DNA of 9,311 bases from NCBI GenBank assembly GCA_027064085.1, contig JAMOQH010000110.1, forward strand, positions 1 through 9,311. Reading direction: 5' to 3'. A model generated the notes under the pieces. That model was not told the DNA's origin. It did not search any database and worked only from the letters and a program-made list of their open reading frames with translations. The translations under genes and the position numbers were made by a program. How positions within the stretch are numbered: the first letter of the stretch is position 1; each line of letters begins with the position of its first letter. This document shows, piece after piece, positions 1-5,622 of the stretch. The stretch is from a bacterium. Lineage in GTDB: Bacteria; UBP6; JAFGXH01.

Positions 1-113
1 AATCCTGTAATTAATTGTTTCATTAATATTTTATTATCTAAAAGCTCTTTTAAGATTTTATCATAACGGTTTTCTATTTTATTTTTTAGGTTTTTATCTT
101 TATTTTTCACCAT
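1..113 (-). CDS. N-terminal fragment of an uncharacterised protein (cut by window edge)
   Basis: An open frame begins at the ATG complementary to 111-113 and runs without a stop to the left edge, giving about 37 residues. The start is supported by a strong GGAGGT ribosome-binding site (complement of 117-122), three bases from the ATG, and by a good promoter further upstream. The visible protein begins MVKNKDKNLKNK, is lysine- and asparagine-rich, and continues with RYDKILKELLDNK and then LMKQLITG. The pattern 'YDKxxKELLxNKxxxKxLIxG' resembles the N-terminal helix of Rpn/YhgA-type PD-(D/E)XK nucleases, a family also present at the other end of the window. No catalytic residues lie within the fragment, so this family guess is weak. 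It is transcribed away from the kinase cluster. Confidence 0.65.
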   Translation of the reverse strand, partial: MVKNKDKNLKNKIENRYDKILKELLDNKILMKQLITG

Positions 114-116
114 TTG

Positions 117-122
117 ACCTCC
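117..122 (-). promoter_or_regulatory. Ribosome-binding site of the left-edge minus-strand gene
   Basis: The complement of 117-122 reads GGAGGT, a full Shine-Dalgarno core. It lies three bases upstream of the ATG at 113-111 and is the main support for that partial gene being real. Confidence 0.7.
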
Positions 123-128
123 TATTTT

Positions 129-157
129 AGTATAACTTCTTTTATTTAAATGTGCAA
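129..157 (-). promoter_or_regulatory. Sigma70-like promoter for the left-edge gene
   Basis: On the minus strand, a -35 box TTGCAC (complement of 152-157) and a -10 box TATACT (complement of 129-134) are separated by exactly 17 bases. The -10 lies just upstream of the GGAGGT ribosome-binding site, so the 5' leader would be very short. The call rests on box match and spacing only. Confidence 0.55.
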
Positions 158-178
158 GTGGAGAAAATTTTATTTAAT

Positions 179-222
179 TGCAATTTATAATTTTAAATAC
201 TCTCTTTTAATTATGAATTGCA
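179..222. repeat. Imperfect AT-rich inverted repeat
   Basis: Arms 179-197 and 204-222 are complementary at 15 of 19 positions, with a 6-base loop (198-203). The outer ends are TGCAATT and AATTGCA. It lies upstream of the left-edge gene's promoter and could be a regulatory site or hairpin. In DNA this AT-rich, chance contributes. Confidence 0.35.
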
Positions 223-305
223 GATATATTAAAAAACATCTCTAACAAGAACATTGAAAAACTTTTTATTTTTGTCATTCAACCAATAAAATTATTTTCA
301 CTCTT

Positions 306-330
306 ATAATTTAAGCTAAGTTTAAATTAT
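306..330. repeat. Perfect 9-bp AT inverted repeat
   Basis: ATAATTTAA at 306-314 is the exact reverse complement of TTAAATTAT at 322-330, with a 7-base centre. It contains only A and T in the arms, so it may be a binding site or simply compositional noise. Confidence 0.3.
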
Positions 331-405
331 TTATTGTTTTATACTCCCTTTGTAATTTGATTTATTTAATGTAAAAACTGTTATAAAAAAGTTAGTAAAA
401 ATTTA

Positions 406-422
406 AAACCTGACACATCTCT
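406..422 (+). repeat. Left terminal inverted repeat
   Basis: This 17-bp arm pairs perfectly with 751-767 on the other strand. Complementarity continues imperfectly for a few bases on either side. Confidence 0.7.
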
Positions 423-750
423 TAAGTAGTTCTTTTTTTCAGTTAAATTATCTAAAACTGGTAGTTTATATTATTTTAAATGGAAGAGAGATGAGGAAAG
501 CTTATAGTGAAACCCTCTCTTTTAGCCACAATTCCTTATGGCAGTAAGGCTGATGAATTTTAAAATGAAAATACTATAGCTTTTTATTTAATCACAAATA
601 TAACTTATTCTAGAGTATCCAAAGATAGAATAATTAAGACTTAATGAATGAAACAATTAGATAAATGAAAGAAAATTATACTGAAGAAGAGATAGATGAA
701 GTACATAAAGAACTTAAAGAACAAAGGAGTAAGAGGTTTTAATGAAATTT

Positions 751-767
751 AGAGATGTGTCAGGTTT
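751..767 (-). repeat. Right terminal inverted repeat
   Basis: This is the perfect reverse complement of 406-422. It ends 69 bases upstream of the kinase start codon, so any promoter for the cluster must lie in this short gap or inside the element. Confidence 0.7.
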
Positions 768-826
768 CAGATAAGTTTTACTTTACGAAGATATAAAAAT
801 TTGATAGACTGCGATATATTTTAGTT

Positions 827-830
827 GGAG
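827..830 (+). promoter_or_regulatory. Ribosome-binding site that decides the TTG start of the first kinase
   Basis: GGAG at 827-830 lies six bases before a TTG at 837, the normal spacing. The upstream in-frame TTG at 825 overlaps this site and has no RBS of its own. Confidence 0.7.
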
Positions 831-836
831 TATGAA

Positions 837-2660
837 TTGAATAAGGTTATATGTCCTGAATGTGGTGAAATAAATGATATTGATAATAATTTTTGTAGAG
901 AATGTAATAGTAGTTTAATAGTAAATAATCAGTATTATTTACTAAAAATTCTTGGTGAAAATTATGGCACAACCTATAAGGCAATAAATGAAAATAAAAA
1001 ATTTGTGCTGATAAAAGAGTTATCCCTAAGAACTCTAGATTTATGGAAAACGGAAGAATTATTTAAAAGAGAGGCTAAAGTTTTATCACAACTAAATCAT
1101 ATTTCTATCCCTAATTTTATAGAAAACTTTTCTTTGGGTTATGGACGAAATTCAAGAATGTATATAGTTATGGAGTATATTGAAGGAAAAAGTCTTGAAG
1201 AAGAAAGAGCAGAAAGATACTACACAGAAAGAGAAATACTCAAACTTATGAAAGAAATTTTACAAGTATTAAATTATATTCACTCCTTAACACCACCAAT
1301 TATTCATAGAGATTTAAAACCTTCAAATATTATGAGAAGAAAAAATGGAGATATAGTTTTAATAGATTTTGGTTCAGTAAGAGATATAATTAAGCCTAAA
1401 GGAGGTTCTACTTTAATAGGTACATCAGGTTATATGCCTCCTGAACAATTTATGGGCAAGGTAAGTAAAAAATCCGACTATTATGCACTTGCGGTAACTA
1501 TGGTAGTGATGCTATCAAGAAAATCTCCAGAAGATTTATATGAAGGATTAGAATTTAAATGGCAAGAGCATATTGATGTTAGTAATGGATTTTATAATTT
1601 ACTTTATTCCATGTTAGAATATCATGAGGAGTACAGAATTTCTTCTAGCGAAGAAATAGAAAGTACTATTGATAATATTTTAAATAATAAAAATGAAAAT
1701 ATTGTGAAAAAAACTCCTCAGAAGATAAAAGACATAAATATTAAACCACAAAAAACAATAGATAATACAGAAGTATTTTCTTTAAAAGAAAAAGTAATGG
1801 ATTTGATAGAGTTAGCTAAAGATAAAAAATGGACTGAAATAAAGTATTTGTTAAAAACTGGTTCTGATGTAAATATTCTTGGAAAATTTAATGAAAATTT
1901 ATTGTTTTATTCAGTAGATCAAAATAATATTAAATATATAAATTATTTATTAGAATCAAAAATTAATATCAATAATCAAAATATTAATGGCCAAACCGTT
2001 TTAAATTTTGCCCTTCAAGAAAAAAAATATGAGATCATAAATATTTTATTAGATTACAGAATAAATTTTAGCTTAAAAGATAGTAACAATAAAACCGCTT
2101 TGATGTTTGCTGCAACTACTAATTTAGAAATATTTAAAACAATATTTATTAAAACACCAACAAATATTGTTAAGCAAAAAGATAAAAAAGGAGATAGCGT
2201 TTTGTTCTATGCATATAATAATAAAAATTATGATATAGTAAAATATTTGTTGTATCATAATTATGATGTAAACGAAAAAGATAGAATAGGAGAAACAATA
2301 TTAATAAAAGTATCAAGAATAGGTAATGCTTTTCTTTTAAATGATATTTTAAAATTTAATTTAGAAATAGAAATAAAGGATTTAGAATCAGAAACAGCTC
2401 TTTTTAACGCAATAAAACATAAGCATTATAATATATTTAAAGCTTTAGTGGAATATGGAGCTAATATAAACACTCAAGATGAATTTAAATGGACTCCTTT
2501 AATGAAAGCAATAAGTTATGGAGAGATTAGTATAATAAGCTATATACTTGAAAATGGAGGAGACATAAGTATTAAAAATTCTAATAATGATAATGCAATA
2601 AATATTGCAAAATATAAAGAAAATGAAAGAATTATTGAATTATTGAGGCAATATGAATAA
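837..2660 (+). CDS. Zinc-ribbon Ser/Thr protein kinase with C-terminal ankyrin repeats
   Basis: This is a predicted cytosolic eukaryotic-type (Hanks) Ser/Thr kinase, 607 residues from the TTG at 837. That start gives MNKVICPECG, matching MNKIICPNCG of the downstream paralogue, and GGAG is correctly spaced; the frame itself opens at a TTG at 825. Residues 6-23 form a four-cysteine zinc ribbon (C6, C9, C20, C23). The kinase domain spans about 33-280: VAIK-type lysine K60, helix-C glutamate E79, HRDLKPSN at 157-164, DFG at 177-179 and PPE in place of APE at 201-203. The glycine loop is short and glycine-poor (LGENYGTTY). A lysine/asparagine-rich linker follows. About eight degenerate ankyrin repeats of 33 residues fill 317-607, with recognisable ones at about 384-416, 451-483, 517-549 and 550-582. 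There is no signal peptide or membrane helix. It overlaps the next gene by 8 bases. The ankyrin part probably binds a protein target or partner, which is unknown. Confidence 0.9.
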   Translation: MNKVICPECGEINDIDNNFCRECNSSLIVNNQYYLLKILGENYGTTYKAINENKKFVLIKELSLRTLDLWKTEELFKREAKVLSQLNHISIPNFIENFSLGYGRNSRMYIVMEYIEGKSLEEERAERYYTEREILKLMKEILQVLNYIHSLTPPIIHRDLKPSNIMRRKNGDIVLIDFGSVRDIIKPKGGSTLIGTSGYMPPEQFMGKVSKKSDYYALAVTMVVMLSRKSPEDLYEGLEFKWQEHIDVSNGFYNLLYSMLEYHEEYRISSSEEIESTIDNILNNKNENIVKKTPQKIKDINIKPQKTIDNTEVFSLKEKVMDLIELAKDKKWTEIKYLLKTGSDVNILGKFNENLLFYSVDQNNIKYINYLLESKININNQNINGQTVLNFALQEKKYEIINILLDYRINFSLKDSNNKTALMFAATTNLEIFKTIFIKTPTNIVKQKDKKGDSVLFYAYNNKNYDIVKYLLYHNYDVNEKDRIGETILIKVSRIGNAFLLNDILKFNLEIEIKDLESETALFNAIKHKHYNIFKALVEYGANINTQDEFKWTPLMKAISYGEISIISYILENGGDISIKNSNNDNAINIAKYKENERIIELLRQYE

Positions 2661-3780
2661 AATAATTTGTCCTAATTGTGGAATGGAAAATTTAATAAAT
2701 GATGAAAACTGTAAGCAGTGTAATTCTAATTTATTATTAAATAATAAATATCATCTAACTGAAATTATGGGAGAAAATATAAGTACTACCTATAAAGGAA
2801 TAGATAAAGAGCAAAAATTTGTTGTATTAAAAGAACTTTCTTTTAGAGGACTAGATAAATGGAAATCAGAAGAATTATTTAAAAGAGAAATATCTGTGTT
2901 ATCAAAATTAAATCATAGTCAAATACCTGATTTCTTAGATAGTTTTTATATAGGAAAAGGAAGAAATTTAAGACTTTATTTGGTAATGGAAAATATTGAA
3001 GGCGAGAATTTAAAACAAAAATTAGAGAAAAGTCGTTTTGATACCACAAAAGTTTTAAAAATTATGAAAGAAATAGCTAGTATTTTAAAATATTTACATA
3101 GTTTTACCCCTCCTATTATTCATAGAGATATAAAACCCTCAAATATTATAGAAAGTAATACAGGTAAACTAACATTAATTGATTTTGGTTCAGTTAATAC
3201 AGTTATACAAAAAAATGGTGGTGAAACTATGGCGGGTACCATTGGTTATATGGCACCTGAACAAATTTTAGGTATTTCAAACAAACAATCAGATTATTAT
3301 TCTTTGGGAGTAACAGGGATAGTTTTACTAACAGGGAAAGAGCCTGAAGAAATGATAGAGGGAATTAAGCTAAACTGGAAAAAGCATATTAAATTAGAAG
3401 TTGAATTAGAATTATTTTTTGATTACTTGTTAAAAGATGATTTTAAATTAAGAATTTCATCAGCACAAGAAATAATTGATATAATTGATAAACTTTTAGA
3501 AGATAAAAATGATAATGAGCTTTTAGAATATAAAAATGATAAGAGTAGTGAGAGCCTTAAAGCATCATTAAAAAAAGGAAAAAGAAAAAAAACAAAACTA
3601 ATTATCAAAGTTATAATGGTGATTTTAATTATTGCTTTAGCTTTATTTATAGTTATTGAAACAGATTTTACTGATACTATAAAAATACTTTTAAAAATAT
3701 TTGCTTTTCTTATAAGTCTTGTCGTGATTCTGTACTTTTTATTAAAAGGCATGGCTAATGACTCTAAATACAAGTCTTGA
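2653..3780 (+). CDS. Zinc-ribbon Ser/Thr protein kinase with C-terminal membrane hairpin
   Basis: A 375-residue paralogue of the upstream kinase. Cysteines C6, C9, C20 and C23, lysine K60, glutamate E79, HRDIKPSN at 157-164, DFG at 177-179 and APE at 201-203 fall at exactly the same residue numbers, so the two kinase parts align without gaps; about half the residues look identical by eye. The ATP-binding glycine loop is poorer still (MGENISTTY), but the catalytic residues are intact, so activity is likely though not assured. Instead of ankyrin repeats it has a basic patch (KKGKRKKTK, 307-315) followed by two hydrophobic helices at about 316-336 and 344-364, with a short acidic loop between them. 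By the positive-inside rule both termini, and hence the kinase, should face the cytoplasm. The gene starts inside the end of the ankyrin kinase gene, with GAGG just upstream, which implies translational coupling. An A8 run lies just before the first helix. Confidence 0.9.
   Translation: MNKIICPNCGMENLINDENCKQCNSNLLLNNKYHLTEIMGENISTTYKGIDKEQKFVVLKELSFRGLDKWKSEELFKREISVLSKLNHSQIPDFLDSFYIGKGRNLRLYLVMENIEGENLKQKLEKSRFDTTKVLKIMKEIASILKYLHSFTPPIIHRDIKPSNIIESNTGKLTLIDFGSVNTVIQKNGGETMAGTIGYMAPEQILGISNKQSDYYSLGVTGIVLLTGKEPEEMIEGIKLNWKKHIKLEVELELFFDYLLKDDFKLRISSAQEIIDIIDKLLEDKNDNELLEYKNDKSSESLKASLKKGKRKKTKLIIKVIMVILIIALALFIVIETDFTDTIKILLKIFAFLISLVVILYFLLKGMANDSKYKS
3585..3592 (+). repeat. A8 homopolymer just before the membrane-anchor codons
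   Basis: Eight consecutive A residues lie in the codons for R311-T314 of the membrane kinase, next to an A7 run at 3570-3576. Adding one A leads to a stop after about 22 further codons. Losing one A leads to a TAA within a few codons. Either change would give a soluble kinase without its membrane helices. Whether slippage happens is not shown. Confidence 0.4.
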
Positions 3781-3811
3781 TTTGTTATTTATGGTAAATT
3801 TAGGTAAAAGC

Positions 3812-4447
3812 ATGTCTAAATATATAAAACAAGAAGAAATTGCTTCATTACTACTTGAAAAGATAAAAAACGGAGTTTATTTAAATTATAATGCTAAAAA
3901 TCACTCTCTTTATGAATATAAAGAGTTAAAAAAACAAAATATAATACGATTACCTCTTATATGGCATTCAATTCCTGAAAGATTAACAGACTTAGACAAT
4001 ATAAAAACTTGCAATACTGAATATTTAATAGTTTTAATTACAACAGGACAAGCCTCTATAGGAATATTTAAAGATAAAGAGAATTTAGAACATAAAGTTA
4101 TAAGAAAATATATGGTTAGAAAGAAACAAGGAAAAAGCCAAATAAAATATTTAAAAACTAAAGGAAAATCAAGAGCTGGCTCTAGAGTAAGGCTAAATAA
4201 TTCTTTATTGTTTTTTGAAGAAATCAATGAATACCTTAATAAATGGAATGATAATTATGATATTTGTAGAGTTTTATATTTTGTGCCTAAATCTTTGATT
4301 AATTTATGGTTTAACTCTAATATTACTCCATTTTTTGACAAAAATGATAATAGATTAATAAAAATTCCCTATAATTTAGATACTCCAAGCTATGAATTAC
4401 TAAAAAAAGTAGGAAAATATGCTTATGATGGAGAGATTTTAACTTAA
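3812..4447 (+). CDS. VLRF1 (Vms1/ANKZF1)-like release factor / peptidyl-tRNA hydrolase
   Basis: A 211-residue protein recognised by motifs of the Vms1/ANKZF1 (VLRF1) branch of the eRF1-like release factors. It shows a glycine-containing strand pair TTGQASIGIF (77-86). Then comes HKVIRKYMVRKKQ with GKSQ at 107-110, matching the family's 'YTVRxKQGGSQ' block with its GxxQ glutamine (Q110). Next is KGKSRAGSRVRLNN (117-130), matching the family's 'KSAGSxLRRYNE' block, and then a helix and W145 region where the family reads '...LLxxW'. In eukaryotes this domain cleaves the peptidyl-tRNA of stalled chains during ribosome quality control; the bacterial role is inferred. The frame is open from an ATG at 3758, which would overlap the kinase gene by 23 bases and has AAAAGG upstream. 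I prefer the ATG at 3812 because TTAGGT precedes it at normal spacing, it avoids the overlap, and the extra 18 residues look like read-through of the kinase tail. It is cytosolic and basic, and lies in the kinase cluster. Confidence 0.75.
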   Translation: MSKYIKQEEIASLLLEKIKNGVYLNYNAKNHSLYEYKELKKQNIIRLPLIWHSIPERLTDLDNIKTCNTEYLIVLITTGQASIGIFKDKENLEHKVIRKYMVRKKQGKSQIKYLKTKGKSRAGSRVRLNNSLLFFEEINEYLNKWNDNYDICRVLYFVPKSLINLWFNSNITPFFDKNDNRLIKIPYNLDTPSYELLKKVGKYAYDGEILT

Positions 4448-4495
4448 TATGCTTGTAAATAATTTTTATTTTTGTTATTGTATTGCAACTATATT

Positions 4496-4501
4496 AAGGA
4501 G
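4496..4501 (+). promoter_or_regulatory. Ribosome-binding site of adenosine deaminase
   Basis: AAGGAG lies six bases before the ATG at 4508. The 60-base gap after the VLRF1 gene contains no hairpin terminator. It has only a weak promoter match (TTGTAA at 4453-4458, TATTGT at 4476-4481, spacing 17), so read-through from the kinase cluster is possible. Confidence 0.5.
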
Positions 4502-4507
4502 TAAAAT

Positions 4508-5602
4508 ATGTCTAAAGATTTAAAATTTAAACTAACACTAGAAGATATTGAAAAATTACCTAAAACTGACTTACACCTTCATTTAGATGGCTCTTTAAGG
4601 CTAGAAACGATACTTGATCTGGCTGAAAAAAACAATATTAATATTGGAGTAAATAACAAAGAAGATTTAGCTAAATTAATACATATGGGAGAAACATGTG
4701 ATTCTCTTGAGCAATACCTAGAGGCATTTAAAATAACTTTGGCTGTATTACAAACAAGAGAATCTCTTTATAGAGCAGCCTATGAATTAGCAGAAGATGT
4801 TGCTAAAGAAAATGTTAAATATATGGAAGTTAGATATGCTCCTATTTTACACAGAGAGAAAGGATTAAACTTAACTGAAATAATAGAGGCTGTTTTACAT
4901 GGTTTAGCAGATGGAAAACGAGATTTTGGAGTTGATAGTGGTGTTATTTTAAGTGGAATTAGAAATATTTCAACAGAATATTCTTTAAGACTTGCAGAAT
5001 TAGCTGTTGCATATAAAAATTTTGGTGTTGTTGGCTTTGATTTAGCTGGAGCAGAAGCAAATTATCCCGCAAAAAATCATCAAGAAGCATTTAAATTAAT
5101 TAGATTCAACAATATTAATTCAACCTGTCATGCCGGCGAGGCTTATGGTCCAGAATCTATACATCAGGCTCTTCATATTATTGGAGCCCATAGAATAGGC
5201 CATGGAACAAGACTTAGAGAAGATGGAAACTTGCTTAATTATGTAAATGATCATAGAGTACCTTTAGAAGTTTGTATTAAATCTAATGTTCAAACTCAAG
5301 CAGTTAAAGATATTAAAACACATCCAGTTCGATTTTATTTTGACTTTGGTATAAGAATTACTGCAAATACAGACAACAGATTAATTACTGACACAACTGT
5401 AAGTGATGAGTTATTTTTACTTCACAACACTTTCAAATTTAGTATTGATGAGTTAAGAGAGGTTATCATTAATGGCTTTAAGTCTGCATTTATGCCTTAT
5501 AGAAAAAAACAGGAGCTACTTGCAAATTCTTTAAAAGAGTTAGACGAAATAATTGGTGATATTAAAAAATCTAGAAATAAAAAATCTAAAAAGTCTAAAT
5601 AA
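4508..5602 (+). CDS. add: Adenosine deaminase
   Basis: Cytosolic zinc amidohydrolase that deaminates adenosine (and deoxyadenosine) to inosine in purine salvage. It has 364 residues, slightly longer than the usual 330-350. Visible motifs, in order: TDLHLHLDGSL with metal ligands H23 and H25; YMEVRYAP at 105-112; GFDLAGAE at 176-183; CHAGE at 207-211 with metal ligand H208 and the catalytic glutamate E211; HRIGHGTRL at 228-236 with H232; and ITANTDNRL at 284-292 with D289 as the last metal ligand. The usual 'TDDP' here reads 'TDNR', so the second aspartate, which contacts the purine in the mammalian enzyme, is asparagine. I recall this variant from some bacterial ADA homologues, so substrate preference is less certain than the fold. 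The C-terminus is an unusual Lys/Ser tail (353-364). It is followed 20 bases later by the acyltransferase gene. Confidence 0.88.
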   Translation: MSKDLKFKLTLEDIEKLPKTDLHLHLDGSLRLETILDLAEKNNINIGVNNKEDLAKLIHMGETCDSLEQYLEAFKITLAVLQTRESLYRAAYELAEDVAKENVKYMEVRYAPILHREKGLNLTEIIEAVLHGLADGKRDFGVDSGVILSGIRNISTEYSLRLAELAVAYKNFGVVGFDLAGAEANYPAKNHQEAFKLIRFNNINSTCHAGEAYGPESIHQALHIIGAHRIGHGTRLREDGNLLNYVNDHRVPLEVCIKSNVQTQAVKDIKTHPVRFYFDFGIRITANTDNRLITDTTVSDELFLLHNTFKFSIDELREVIINGFKSAFMPYRKKQELLANSLKELDEIIGDIKKSRNKKSKKSK

Positions 5603-5622
5603 AAATAACTAGGTATTAAATT

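Larger units (their letters stand above)
406..767. mobile_element. IS remnant or MITE-like element with 17-bp terminal inverted repeats
   Basis: The 17 bases at 406-422 (AAACCTGACACATCTCT) are the perfect reverse complement of 751-767. They bound a 362-bp block. A perfect 17-bp match containing eight G/C positions is very unlikely by chance in this AT-rich DNA and is the hallmark of a transposon-type element. The interior has no intact transposase. It does have short protein-like stretches, for example IPYGSKADEF encoded within 531-560 and a lysine/glutamate-rich 25-codon frame at 665-742 that stops just inside the right repeat. These could be debris of a transposase gene. I see no clear target-site duplication next to the repeats. 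I cannot assign an IS family. A non-autonomous MITE is an equally good description. Confidence 0.55.
114..836. other. Long non-coding region between divergent genes
   Basis: No convincing protein gene or RNA gene is visible here. The region holds the minus-strand promoter and RBS near its left end. Two AT-rich inverted repeats follow: an imperfect one with arms 179-197 and 204-222, and a perfect 9-bp one with arms 306-314 and 322-330. The 362-bp TIR-bounded block occupies 406-767, and the last 70 bases lead into the first kinase gene. Short open stretches such as 665-742 (25 codons) lack ribosome-binding sites. I could not find a confident promoter for the kinase cluster: TATATT at 815-820 could be a -10 box but has no good -35 partner. 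Confidence 0.6.

Noticed and set aside
491-563. Short overlapping frames giving protein-like text such as IPYGSKADEF
   Set aside because: Stops interrupt every frame and no family could be recognised. Kept only as possible transposase debris.
665-742. Plus-strand 25-codon frame, lysine- and glutamate-rich, ending just before the right inverted repeat
   Set aside because: It has no ribosome-binding site and is very short. It is better treated as debris inside the TIR-bounded element than as a gene.
3423-3773. Minus-strand open frame of 116 codons
   Set aside because: It lies wholly inside the membrane-kinase gene, has no ribosome-binding site, and its hydrophobic, Ser/Ile-rich product is the antisense image of AT-rich coding DNA.
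3758-3811. Upstream ATG extending the VLRF1-like protein by 18 residues
   Set aside because: It would overlap the kinase gene by 23 bases, and the extra residues look like out-of-frame reading of the kinase tail. ATG 3812 has TTAGGT at good spacing. Not excluded, since AAAAGG precedes 3758.
3910-4227. Minus-strand open frame of 105 codons
   Set aside because: It is antisense to the VLRF1-like gene, whose motifs make the plus strand the coding one. It has no start signals.
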